Both the position numbers and the translations under genes were made by a program. From Lepisosteus oculatus (Eukaryota; Chordata; Actinopteri; Semionotiformes; Lepisosteidae), in assembly GCF_040954835.1 (NCBI RefSeq), contig NC_090703.1:21341444-21405443 (forward strand): DNA of 64,000 nucleotides. The letters run 5' to 3'. The notes under the pieces were generated by a model. The model ran no database searches, was not told the origin of the DNA, and was given only the letters and a program-made list of their open reading frames with translations. Shown here piece by piece: positions 12,396 to 23,514 of this stretch (its first letter is position 1; each line of letters starts with the position of its first letter).

Positions 12396-15300
12396 TGTAT
12401 CTCGAGAAACACGGTGTGTATTACACTATAATGCATTTTGTTATGAGACAATGATGAATGATGCACATGAAGTACACAGATACAGTCATATACTGTAGAG
12501 TGAAGAGTATTTATTTGTCTGCAGCTGGATGAAATTGCCCGTGAAACTGTGGGCTCTTTTAAGCCGTATTTTCAAGCATGTCACAAAAAAACAAACTGTC
12601 TTTAATCAAAAGCCTAACCATAAAGATGTTTTAATTCAGGAGCAAAAGCTGAGGTTGTCACAGAAGTACAGAGGCCAGCGTGCCTTGAATGTTTACAATG
12701 TCTCAAACGCGAGAATGGGGATGCTTTGGATAACTGATGGTGTCTGATAAATGACTGAAGAAATATCCCTGTCGTCGCGATGCTGTGATTCACAGACCCC
12801 AGGCTTTCTTCCAACTCGTTTTTTCTAACGTTCCTCCTCTGCCACCCGCAAAGAAAGAGTTCTGAAGACACAAAGACATGACGCCCTCACAAGTGTGCCG
12901 TGTCTGTAGGGCTGGAATCCTGCCACACAGTTGCTCAGGACACTCTTTTCCTTTCAAGTGTGAAACCTACACATTGCTGGGGTGGGGGCTGGAGAAAAGC
13001 TCCCTGTGTCTGAACTGGCAGTTGTTCGTACCCCTTCCTGTCTCTTGGCATCTGCACACTTCCCTTCCCAAAGACTGCTGTCTGCGTAAGTATTTACAAG
13101 CGTCTGGCAGTTGTCTGTCACCCGAGTTACAAAGAAAGTCTCCTCATGTTCAGCATACCCCCACTCTAGGGTGGGGATGCCATGTAAATCTTTAAGGACA
13201 CAGTAGCACACATGAGTTTCTGCTAAATCTCTTACTATAGAAATTTGGCCACCTCCTGCACTTTCATCACCCCCAGAGACTGTAAATCAGTCAGGGTCGG
13301 TCTCACTTACAATGCTTCTATTTTCACCTTGTTTTGTCCTGGTGGCGACATTTAATTTGGGCTGTTTCTACCTTTTGTGTTCTGACAAATTGGCTTTGTT
13401 ATGGAGAGCAAAAACGTTTTTTTTTTTTCAAATGTGCTTTTCACCTTCCGGAAGAACCATTCTGTGCCACTTTTCCTTGTTAAACATTGAGACATTGTTT
13501 TCAAATACCCCTGGTTTTGCTTTCCGGATAACAAAGTCGGTACAGGAAAATCTAAATCATGGCACCCGCTATTCTTAAAATTAAAATGCATTATCAAAAC
13601 ATACACACCAATATTTTTATGTAAAATGACATTTGGACACTACAGAACCTGAACACCAAAGGGAAACTTCCAAACTCAGAAGTTACTATGTGGAAATCAA
13701 TGCTTGTACTTCTTATTTTCTGTACTTGGTTGTGGTGAATCTAAACATTGTGACTTAGCAGTTTAAGCATTTTCATTACCTCCAGCCCTCAAGAGCAACA
13801 GTTTGGCAGGTTTTTTAGATCTTATTATTCCTTGTAGACGTGAGGGAAGTTACTGTACACGATATTCCAATTAAGAGCTTTGGTGGAATTAAAATTGGAA
13901 CAAGCTTTGGCCCACAGTAAAAAAAAAAACGCACCACATTTGTGTTTTTGTACTTGATACATATCTCGTACGATTTTTTTTTCTATACTATGTGTGGACT
14001 CCATCTGCGTTGCAGTGGCTATCACTGTTCACATCTATTAGATTTCATGAGGACTTCAATACACCCACATCATCAAAAATGTACTCATAAATGTAGAGTA
14101 CGAGCCTTTGCCATGAGCTATCAAATATCAAGATTTTGCTGATACAGAAAAGAGATAAGTAGCTGGGCACCATGTGTGTGTTTTTGGTCACAGGGACTGA
14201 AGATCATGTTGAATTGCAACATGCCATTATACCGTATGCTCTGTGATTGAACACTCAACATTTCAGCATGTTTTCTTGCTCAAAATAAATGCTTCTGCAT
14301 GTGCCAGCAGGAGGGGAGATTAAAAATCACACAGCAAGATGAAGTTGAGACCAGTGTCCTCAATTAGCACATTCATTTTACAAAATGGTATGAAAGTTGC
14401 TAAAACCTTAAAACCCTTATGTACAGTACAAAAAACATTTGAGATTATATTGTAAGAATCCTTAAAACTGCAGCAACATCAGTCTGTAACACTGTATGTG
14501 GCCATGTTGTATCATATAAAAATACAACCTTAACCACTTGTTGCTGACATTATATGTGCTCTATATGTACTGTATGTCCATATTTTCAAGAAGAAATCAA
14601 ATGAAACCATATTTGAAGGTTGAAGTGTAGCACTGTATCATACCTAATTTAGCCAGTTAAGCAGAGATTGTTAACACAGTATTAATAAAGAAATTTGTGA
14701 AAAGTGATTCATATATCATTTCCCAGGAAAATGTTTCATTTTCTGGGAAAATTAAATAAATGAAACAATAATTCCAAATCAGTTTCATTCAGAATTGGGC
14801 ATACCAGTGAAGTACTGCCATGTTTTTATAGTATAGTATATGCGTAGTTATTCATCTGTGGTTTCAGCTGGCTACTCTGTTCATCAAAAACAACCAAGAT
14901 ACTCACAAGACGTTGAGTTACAGTAGGTATGAACTGAGAGAGATAATAAAAGGTTTGTGTTTAACCTTACCTGCTGAACACACAAGCAAATTGGCTTAAA
15001 CAGCAGTATATACAATGCAATATACAGTATGCAGTGTATATATTACAGGTCCCAGAAATTACAAAAGTGGGATCACCATAACTGTAATAAAGAATATTAA
15101 GAGGCGATGGTTAGTCTTAGTGCTTTCATTATCTTTGTTTATTTAAAATGAGAACGCGACCTGCCAAAATATACACAGTGTATAGTTAAAATAAACTGAA
15201 AAAGATCCTTTCAACAGAATAATGCGAAGGCCATCAGACCAACTTTCTTTTGTTTTTTTCCAGATCACATTTTTGTGACTCTTTCATATGACATGCAGGA

Positions 15301-15572
15301 TTGGCTCCTAACCATGCTCACATGACTGATATTGTACCAGACCCTGTGTCCTAACAGTGTATATCCCATGATCAGTGGAAGACCATGCCTGTGATGCTGG
15401 AGGATATGTTGTTCGCTGCAATCATAAACTGGGCAGTGAGCTGGCTGTACGGGACAATTCTGATTAAGCCCATCGTGACATTGCATCACAGTGGTTTCTT
15501 CATTTGTAACCCCTATCTGTGCTTCATTTCCATTTCTTGCATAAATACAAGCTTTGGAAGATCTTTTGTCTC
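12396..15572. other. intergenic, nothing recognised except a hairpin
   Basis: AT-rich sequence with scattered frames of up to 157 codons on both strands and no exon evidence. A near-perfect hairpin with 14-bp arms and a 3-base loop sits at 14718-14752. Sequence from about 15265 is the left flank of the solo LTR. Confidence 0.45.
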
Positions 15573-15577
15573 CATGC

Positions 15578-16052
15578 TGTAACGAACAGTTCTTTCCGGA
15601 CCCTATGCGGACGACACAATCCGACGAAGTGGGGGAACACTGGGGAAACGTCATGCAGGAAAACGGGGCTGAAGACAGGGGGGCGTGTCCAAGGTGCGCT
15701 GGTGCACGGGGGAGGTGTGGCCGAGGCGAACAATCCAAGAGTAATCCTTAGGGAAAATCCAAAAACACACGAGAAAGTCCAAAACCAGGAGATCCATCAG
15801 AACAAGAATTAAAAACCACGAAGACCGGGTCGGAACCGGCGGACAGGGACAAGGAACAGGGGTTAAAACCTTAACGGGACCAGGCGCTACCTGGTCCCGG
15901 ACTCGCACGATATGGAAATCAGATGAAGAGCCCAGAAGAGCGTCAGCGCCTGGCTTTTAAGGTGGGCAGGGAATGAGAAACAGGTGCAGGGAATGAAGTC
16001 TTTAGTGAAAGGGCTGGAGCACCCTTAAGGAGGGGGGACTATAGTCGTGACA
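15578..16052 (-). mobile_element. solo LTR (475 bp) with 5-bp target duplication
   Basis: The plus strand begins TGTAACGAAC and ends GTCGTGACA, so on the minus strand the LTR runs TGTCACGAC...GTTCGTTACA with canonical TG/CA ends. It is flanked by perfect 5-bp duplications, CATGC at 15573-15577 and CATGC at 16053-16057. No internal retrotransposon sequence remains, which is the product of LTR-LTR recombination. It is of the same family as the LTR after each zc2hc1c copy: both share 'gtgtcgtccgcatag', 'aaagaactgtt', 'ggacacgcccccctgtct' and 'cacctgtttct'. Several open frames overlap it and are by-products. Confidence 0.88.
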
Positions 16053-16057
16053 CATGC

Positions 16058-17925
16058 TAGACCTTGCACAGTAGAGAGATTTGGCTTTTCAATACCGCAT
16101 ACTGGATCACAACCAGAACTCCTTAAAAGGAAATTTAAATATACATCTGCAAGTCTCTTAGGTCCTTTACAAGACAACCACTAACTTCCAAGTTGCTTCA
16201 TAAATACTTGTTTCTCACAAATGCATTAAACAATAATTTATTAAAGCATTAAAACAACATCAGAGCAGGTAACTTCTGTGATTAATTCTGTCACAGCTAT
16301 ATTCATCTCTCTGGAGGCAGTTCAGTCATGTGAACAAATGCCATGGGTGCATTTTGAGCTCTGTTGCTGTTGCAGGCAATCAGCTGCAGAGGAAGTATAT
16401 AACTCTAATTTCTCCCCTCTGTTTGAGGTTCTTTGGTGAACTGTGAGAGACCCCGCTGTCATCTTGCTTCCAGCGCCGCCAGCGTTGCTCTCTTCACAGC
16501 TCTTCATCATCCTTCACATTTTCAGTAGATTTTCATGTTCTAAAATAAGCATGTCTCTTGGACGTGCTTTTTTCTTGCATGAAAGGTTATTAACAATTCA
16601 AAGTTAATTTGTCATCTTAAAGGTTGTTTCAGCCTAAATATGCCCCAATATACTCCTTTTTTGTACTTTATGGATGTACCAGCATCACAGTATTATTGTT
16701 AAGATCTAAATTATGTTTTTGATGAATCATCATCATTAATGCTGTTGCTGGTAAACAAGCAGATGTTAAGTGTAATTGGCGATAACAGGAACTTTGTAAT
16801 AACAGATTTCCAACATAATTTCTTGCAAGCTTAAGTAAACAGTTACTTTAGATGTTTTTCAGAACTTACTTTTTTTCAGGCTTACTTTTCTATTTCTAAA
16901 TTCAGTACATGTCCGTGCACTGCAAAGGACATCTCTTTTACTTCAGGAATTTCAGTTTTATTTTTAGTATTTTGCAGCTGCATAATGTTCCCTGTCTACG
17001 AGCTATTTTTTTTAGCTTTGATATGAGAAGTCCCATCTGCTTTGAGATCTGAGGCTTAAAATCCCCAAGGAACTATGTATCTAATGCTCAAATGCTCCTG
17101 TCTTTGCCATGCATGGATATTTCTCTCCTGTACCCCGGAACAGGTGTGTCAAAATCAGCCCTCGATGGATGTGCAGTCTTATAGTTTTAATCCATAAAAG
17201 ACTCATGTTATCACAGTTTGATTGTTGGATTGAGTGGGTAGGATTCTCGTTTATTTTCAGGACTCCAGATGTGGTAGAGATTTGCTACAGACAAATGAAG
17301 AGTACAGTAAGTATGCTTTATTAGGCAAACATTTAAAAACTATAGTATGTGGCAACTGAAACCAGGAAATGAAATGAATGTGAGCCTAAAACCTCTGAAA
17401 TCCAGTTTCTGGGTAGAGATACTGTCATCTTTAGGCACCTCTGCTTCACTATATAACAAAGATACATATATGAGTACTTCATAAAATGAATGTGGCTTTT
17501 CCTCCTTATTTTTTGTATTGCTTATCTGTTTCTTATATATGCATCATTATTACTCGGAGAGGAATCACAGGCACTCCTGCACATTTCAAAGTGCACTATC
17601 AAGTATTCTAAGTCCTCTTTGTTGATGACAATGTTTAATGTGGTTGGGTCCCATGCTCCTCATTTTTTATGCTTTTTACATTAAGTTTGTATGTTGTACG
17701 TACATTTTGTACCACACAGAAGTCATCCTTTGAAATCAATCCTTTTTCCAGTCTTGCATCATAATGGATCATATCCTCCTCTTCAGATTGTAAAAACCAT
17801 CCACAGTGCACAGGATTTATCATTCCGATTCCTCTACACACCCAGACTGCCTTGCCTCTTAACTGGTCTATTAATAAACCTATTCAGCAGCAGGAAAATA
17901 CCAGTCTCCCCACCCACTGGACCTT
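16058..17925. other. intergenic left flank of the tandem array
   Basis: No gene or repeat recognised. The sequence changes at 17926 into the first array unit; the array-side sequence recurs at 25705, 33474 and 41247 and the flank does not. Confidence 0.5.
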
Positions 17926-18190
17926 TTATCTGCAGCTCTTACACTCCAGGCACCTGATAAAGTGGAACACAGTGTCTTTGCCTTACATGGCGCTCAGCTC
18001 TTCCTCAATCCCAGCAGAAGCACCAGCAGAAGCAGCAGCCTCCGAGTCCTGCCTCATGCACAGCTTAAAATGCAACACCGAGTCATACAACAAACAACAG
18101 GGAAAACCATTCACGAAGAGACACATCCATTGATTGCTGGCTTTCAGTTGAGGGACATTGTTGTGGTCCACGCATGAATCTGTTTTCTTA

Positions 18191-18952
18191 GTGCCTTATC
18201 CAATACAGTGTTGAGGCCAGTTTTCCCAGAAGCCAATTAAAGGGGAACACACAATAACTTGTAAAACCTCCAATTTACATCACAAAATAGACTACATTTC
18301 AAGGTTAAAGAATTACCATGTTCTGCGATTCAGAACGAGGCAGCAAAACTTCCTGTAATCTGATGTTGCCCTCTGACATTGTAAAGGAGCAGGCTTGTGA
18401 ATACATCTCGTTTAATCCAATAGAAATATTGCTCTCAACTTCAAGATGTTTTTGCCAATAAATAATGCTACCTTGTTAACTCTACATAAAGAAACTTGGA
18501 ATGGAACGTTTTTTGAAGTGAATTGCTTGCTGCATAACCTATACCTTTTCTCTCCTACATCACATTGCATTAGTCATTACAGTGATTAGTGAGCAGGAAA
18601 GGCTGCATCACATCGCAATTTGTGTGGAACTTGAATGCGAATTTGTTACAACATGGCGTAACTTACAGTACTTTCACAAAGTTCATGATTTTGTGCTTAA
18701 TATTGAGTTTGTAAAGATTTTCTATAATGTCAATGATTTTATTTTGTGACTGAAATTAAATAACTGGTCTGAAAAATTGGGACTGTAGTTCCACCTTACC
18801 CTACTAGTACTGTATGTCTTTGGACTGTGGGAAGAAACTGGAGCACCTGGAAGAAATCCACACAAATGAAGGGAGAACATACAATTCCATCCAGACTGCA
18901 CCCCAGGAATTGAACCCAGGACCCCAGCTCTGTGAACCACAGTGCCACCTCA
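18191..18952 (-). mobile_element. V-SINE interrupted by an insertion (unit 1)
   Basis: The two halves are 18191-18240 ('gccttatccaatacagtg' to 'cagaagccaattaa') and 18796-18952 ('ctactagtactgtatgtctt' to 'aaccacagtgccacc'). In undivided copies, such as 49975-50010, the words 'cagaaaccaattaacc' run straight on to 'agtatatctttg', so the gap is an insertion. The same split is in units 2-4 (about 25960-26722, 33729-34491, 41502-42264), so it predates the array. Confidence 0.8.
18241..18795. mobile_element. 555-bp insert flanked by TTAA (unit 1)
   Basis: It begins AGGGGAAC directly after TTAA (18237-18240) and ends GTTCCACC directly before TTAC (TTAA in units 2-4). The ends are weak inverted repeats, matching at 6 of 8 positions. 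A TTAA duplication is typical of piggyBac-type transposons, but the ends do not begin with the CCC usual for that group and no transposase is present. It would be a non-autonomous element of unknown family. Units 2-4 have it at about 26008-26565 and the equivalent places. Confidence 0.5.
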
Positions 18953-19847
18953 TTGCTATAGTCAATATAATTAATGTCAAAACTCATTTGCAAATGAGCA
19001 GCCTGGGATCCAAAAGGATCAAGACAAGGATTCAAACAAAGCACTATCCCAAAGCTTTGCTTTGTACAGTATATCATACAGGGCTTGATGCAGAAGGCAG
19101 ATAATCTAAGTCCATGCAATAATTGCTAAGGGAAAGTGACTTTGTGTTTTTGGAGGGAAGTCACTCAACAGGGAGCTGTGTTAGTGAAATGATTGTTCTG
19201 ATGTACGGCTGATGTCCAAACACTGAAAACATGATTGTGTATGCAATCACACTCCCGAGCTCCATTGGGTATGGTTAAAATAACTTTTTATAGTTCTTCA
19301 CATTCAAAGTGTGTGTACTTGATGAAAGTGTAACACACATTTGGAGGAGTTATCCAGGATTTTCTTTCATTCAACTATTTCAAAACCCATAATTTTCAGA
19401 TGTTGTAGTATACGTGAATAATGAAAGGCCTTCATATTACACAATAAAGGAATGACTTCGCAGGTGTGAAGAATAAAAGATTAATTCAGTTCACTTTGGG
19501 GAGTTTCACAATGGCACTCCTTATAGAAATGTGGGTTTGATTAAAGGAGTGAAGAAAAAGCACTGAATAATATTTGCTATTCTAAACTTAATCATCTCAA
19601 AATATGGTTAAAGAAATGAAAGAAATTGAAGAAGGTAAAACATAATCCAAAACGTATAAGGTCAATTTAAGTACAATCAGAATTTTAGTGTTTATGCAAT
19701 GCATCTGTGGGATGATATGAAATACGACCGTATTTAAACTAAACGAGGTTATCGAGAGCATATTCCGAGTACGGCTGTGTCCAGTTGTACTGTGAACTGC
19801 GAGGACCGTATCTTATCCTGAACTGGCTGTGGAAATACCGCCCTCTG

Positions 19848-19864
19848 CTGGCAGAAGGAATAGA
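19848..19864 (-). promoter_or_regulatory. CTCF-like motif (unit 1)
   Basis: CCGCCCTCTGCTGGCAG resembles the reverse complement of the CTCF core (CCNNCAGNGGGCG). Units 2-4 have one change in the core (CCGTCCTCTGCTGGCAG), which should weaken it. Motif resemblance only. Confidence 0.3.
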
Positions 19865-20396
19865 TTACAACGGCACTGTATTGGCGATTAGTCCTATTGC
19901 TAGAATATTGAAACAAGGAGTCCGCGGAGTCAAGCAATGCTGACAAAACAAGTACCTGAAATTCAATAGGATTTTGTGTATTGATTACAAATAGGTGTGG
20001 AATTCTCATGTACAGTAGTATTCATGGATTCCTTACACAAGCAGCCGTTGTTATGATACTTTCGTAATCTGAATATAAATCTGTTATCTACTTAAAACTG
20101 TAATTATTGAATAGATTAATGTCTTTGAAATGCTTCATTAACTGGGCAGTTTCCATGTTTGGAAATGTTTTTATTTTGATTGCTGATTGCTAGATACTGT
20201 ATGTTTAATAGGCATGCTGTTAATATTTTCTACAAGAGCCAAATAAGACAGTTATGCTGTAGTAAGTTCTATATAAGTTATATAACATGAGTTATATTTT
20301 GTTCTGAGGTCAATTTGAATCTCATACTAAATTACTGGTGTCCTTTTATCTGAGAAACACTACCTCAGAACAGGATCACCTGATGCCTACAAATTA

Positions 20397-20742
20397 GCAT
20401 GCACAGTAGCGCATCGTTTAGCATTGCTAGCTCACAGTGCTGAGGCCCAGGGTACACTTCTGGACCTGGGGTGCTATCTGTATGGAGCTTGTATGTTCTC
20501 CCCATGTTTGCATGAGTTTGCTTTGGGTGCTCCGGCTTCCTCCCACAGTTCAAAGAACTACTGGTAGGTTCATTGGCTTCTGGGATAATTGGTGAGTGTC
20601 TGTGTCTTCCCTGCATTGGACTACCATCCAGTCCCAGGTATCTCCTGCTTATTACTTTCTGAGGCTCTGGCTCCCCCGTGACCCCCCAACCCCCTGACCC
20701 CCTGACCCTGAATTGGATGAAGCGGTTAGAAAATGGGTGGTT
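20397..20742 (+). repeat. V-SINE, nearly full length (unit 1)
   Basis: It has a tRNA-like head ('gcacagtagcgcatcgttta', 'gctagctcacagtgctgagg'), the complete core ('atgttctccccatgtttgc', 'gggtgctccggcttcctccc', 'cacagttcaaagaactac') and the LINE-like tail ('gaccctgaattggatgaagc', 'ggttagaaaatgggtgg'). The other units carry it at about 28166-28511, 35935-36280 and 43708-44053. Confidence 0.85.
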
Positions 20743-20799
20743 TCTGTTATGCTCTGGTCATGCTCTGCCATAGCAACAACGTGTAAAAAATGCAGATGC

Positions 20800-21095
20800 T
20801 AGGATTTAACTCAAAGAAGGAGCTCAGAGCACTGTGTTGGCATCACTGTACAGGTGTCCGGTGTGTTTTAGAACATATGTTAAAATCTTATTTACTAACT
20901 TCTAGACTTTTTACCCCCCATATCAGTCTGCAGGTGCACAGTGGTCTGTGGACACCCTCCTTGCTCTGTCGTAAAACAGGAAATAAAAACCAACTGGTTT
21001 TGACTTTAATGCACTGAGACTGTGGAACTCACAGAACTCTCTTGTCAGAAAGGCAGCTTCTAACAGCTTTTAAGTGAAGACTAAGAACACTTTTC
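20800..21095 (+). mobile_element. L2-like LINE 3' fragment (unit 1)
   Basis: Near 21015-21090 the frame reads like the C-terminus typical of L2/CR1-group reverse transcriptases: an LWNS motif, then a run ending with an F-plus-basic tail, broken by stops. The end is followed by AT-rich DNA. The frame at 20790-21017 is a by-product. The family assignment is from memory of the motif and is tentative. Confidence 0.4.
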
Positions 21096-21354
21096 TATTT
21101 TATTAAAATAGATTATATATGTTTTGTTTAAATATATGTTATAAATGTTAAAACGACAGCTCGTATAAGCTTGTATTTTTACCTTTCGATCATTTTTAGA
21201 ATTGCTTTGAGTTGCTTTTACCATGATAAACAGTACAAAATATGAGGTGTTGAACTTGTCAAAAGTTTTAAAGCGCTTTATGACGTAAAGTGTGATGACA
21301 GTCCTTGGCGGTCTATGTAACAATTCTTCTCGAAGTAGGTCATCGGGCCAACAG

Positions 21355-21645
21355 TATATAAACATTACAGCTCAAGTGCTTTTGTATCTGAACGCTTTTA
21401 GGTAAGTAATTTAGCAGCTGCGGTATTAATAATGATTGTAATGGCAAATTCAATTGCAGGTAAAATAAAAATGGCGGATAACTTTCTTTCTAGCTTCGTG
21501 AAGCGGTCGCGCCATATTATACATATATACCATAATAGAAAACATAATATGTACAGTAGAATTTTTCACTTTAAGCTGGCATTATCCAGAACCGGGTCAG
21601 GGCCCGGACCCGGACCGTGCAGTGTGGTCCGTCGGCCTTCTTAAG
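21355..21645 (+). promoter_or_regulatory. TATA-containing promoter-like stretch (unit 1)
   Basis: A TATATAAA box at 21355-21362 is followed about 35 bases later by a strong donor-like word (TTTTAG|GTAAGTAA near 21400) and an acceptor-like TTGCAG near 21460. After these comes ATGGCGGATAAC in a short open frame that runs to a GC-rich end near 21644. These signals recur in units 2 and 3; in unit 4 the miniature LTR element interrupts the frame. No protein family is recognised, so whether a transcript starts here is unknown. Confidence 0.25.
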
Positions 21646-22103
21646 ATGTTTAGGAGATGGAGGCGCCCTTGGATTTGATTAGAAACTTGCATAATTTCTT
21701 AACTTGACCCCATTATCTTAAAAAAAAAAACGGCCAGGCCAAGACCAAAGCATGAAGGCTGCGAGGATCGGGGGACTCTCATTTTTGGTCACAGCGTACA
21801 GTAGTAGATCAGTAACCTCTGTTTATCGTGATAACCTTTAATTATTTTCCAGTACTTTTCCAAATGATAAAACACATTGTCTCGCCAGTTTTGCTAAAGA
21901 TACGGTTTTAGTGATTACGCGTAAATTTGTAACCTTTAGGCTTAAATCTCGTGTTCTTATTTTCTGCATTTTCATCGTAAGGGAAGGCACTCGTTTGCGA
22001 TTTACGCGCTGAACATTGTAAGCAGAGGAGCCTTAAGGCACAGCCTCGCCTTAACACCATCGTTTGCATTGACATTGTCATCCAGAAAAGCAGTCGTAAG
22101 AAA

Positions 22104-22277
22104 ATGAATCTGTGGCGGCTCCGAACATTAAAAAAACTATATCTAGACTGCAAATACATCCCAATCTTACTATCAACACGTTTTAAGAGCCCTCTCCTTT
22201 CAACCGGTATACAAGCTAAGAGAGAAATATTGGAAATCCCATCTGAAGTAGCCCTCGTCTCACCTTCGGAGCTGTGA
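22104..22277 (+). CDS. unidentified 57-codon open frame, possibly a first exon (unit 1)
   Basis: ATG at 22104 opens 57 codons beginning MNLWRLRTLKKLYL, with six basic and no acidic residues in the first 14, like a mitochondrial targeting helix. The frame is open at the same place in units 2 (29873-30046) and 3 (37642-37815), and one difference between units (TCA/TCC) is silent. A donor-like GTGAGC overlaps the last codons (22274), so it could be a first exon whose partner I cannot find. Unit 4 lost it in a 1.1-kb deletion. I do not recognise the protein; chance remains possible. Confidence 0.25.
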   Translation: MNLWRLRTLKKLYLDCKYIPILLSTRFKSPLLSTGIQAKREILEIPSEVALVSPSEL

Positions 22278-22862
22278 GCGATGGGGATCATAATTAAAAA
22301 GGGTACAGTTACTTTGAAAATGTGTATGTGATACTTAAATTTAAATAAAATAAAATATAAATTATATAACACAGACTGTGCTATCTACGTCCATGTGTTT
22401 AAGACGTATGAATCGGTTTTAAAACAGGCACACCCCTTCTCACAAATCCGACTGGAGTCTCAGTCCGTCGTCGCGATGAAATAGGAGCTCAGATGTAGGC
22501 TAAGTGATTGCAATTTACTTATTTAAAAGAACCACTTCAAATCAAAAGGGAGACATTTTGTAATGGTAGTTATCATATTATACAGTAAACGTAATTGTAG
22601 ATATACAGTACATAAAGGGTATGAATAGGTGTGAGCTTATACTATATATTTATTATTTTATCTGACCCATTTGTAGAAACCGCTTACTCAGATTTAGTTA
22701 AGTGGTCTGCCACCATAAAGACAGAAAAATATAATGACATCCTGTTACATTAACTGTAAAATAAACGCCGTAACTGCAGCCATATGAAAATTTGCATAAA
22801 GATTATACAAACATCCTAAGGAGCTCTATGACATATGAGCGTCGTAATTATGGTTGGTGACC

Positions 22863-22996
22863 TGACGTAACAGTGCTCCCTGAATTACGTGATCTGTATA
22901 TACCCAAATACAGATATATCACATAGGGAGATGCAGTCAAACATTGCATTGCTATCGTCGTGGTGAACTATTTCTCCGCTGTTTGAGACTTGTTTG
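22863..22996 (+). promoter_or_regulatory. zc2hc1c: zc2hc1c unit 1 promoter and non-coding exon 1
   Basis: A CRE-like TGACGTAA (22863-22870) and a 34-bp imperfect palindrome (22889-22922) lie just upstream of a likely untranslated exon ending at 22996 with a consensus donor (TTTG|GTAAGTG). The matching acceptor (CCTTTTCCAG) is at 23479, giving an intron of 483 bp. The same signals are kept in all four units, with TGACGTAA at 45592 in unit 4. The start site itself is not determined. Confidence 0.5.
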
Positions 22997-23514
22997 GTAA
23001 GTGTCATCAAATATGCTTGTCAATTTGTAGCGAAATCGATATACTGTATCATAATCCTTCAGCTATCTATAATGTAGTGAAATGGCTAATTAATATTGAT
23101 AAATTCCCTTATTCACAGTGACTTTTGCTCAAACTCCTGTTGCATAATGGGTTAATTTTATATCAAAAACATTCATATCATAGATATAATACAAGCTTTG
23201 AAATGAAATAGTACATTTCCAGGTTTCAGTTAAACATTTTTAAAAAAGCTCATGACTTTAAGCATTCTGAACATTGAGAATGTTATTTGGGAAACAAATG
23301 TTTATTATAATGTTTATGTTTAGGATCTGTCTCCTACTGAGTCAGCATGCAGCATTCAACACCATTAGGTTTAATATTAAAAAGTTGTGTATTTCCTGAA
23401 TTGTTTTTTTTATTCTTTTCTATTAGACCATACTAGACTGTGCAGGATATCATTTATTTGCCATTTTTGCCTTTTCCAGATACCTGGGAAACAAAGCTCA
23501 TATCTCATTTGCCA

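Noticed and set aside
15265-15738. 157-codon minus-strand frame
   Set aside because: Half of it lies within the solo LTR; no domain.
18796-19119. 107-codon minus-strand frame repeated in each unit
   Set aside because: It is made of V-SINE sequence and flank.
20766-20779. RFX X-box-like word (TCTGCCATAGCAAC) in each unit
   Set aside because: Only one half-site fits well and it is more than 2 kb upstream of the gene, at the edge of a SINE.
21908-22372. 154-codon minus-strand frame repeated in units 1-3
   Set aside because: It lies opposite the 57-codon plus frame, has no start context or domain, and its persistence is explained by how recent the duplications are.
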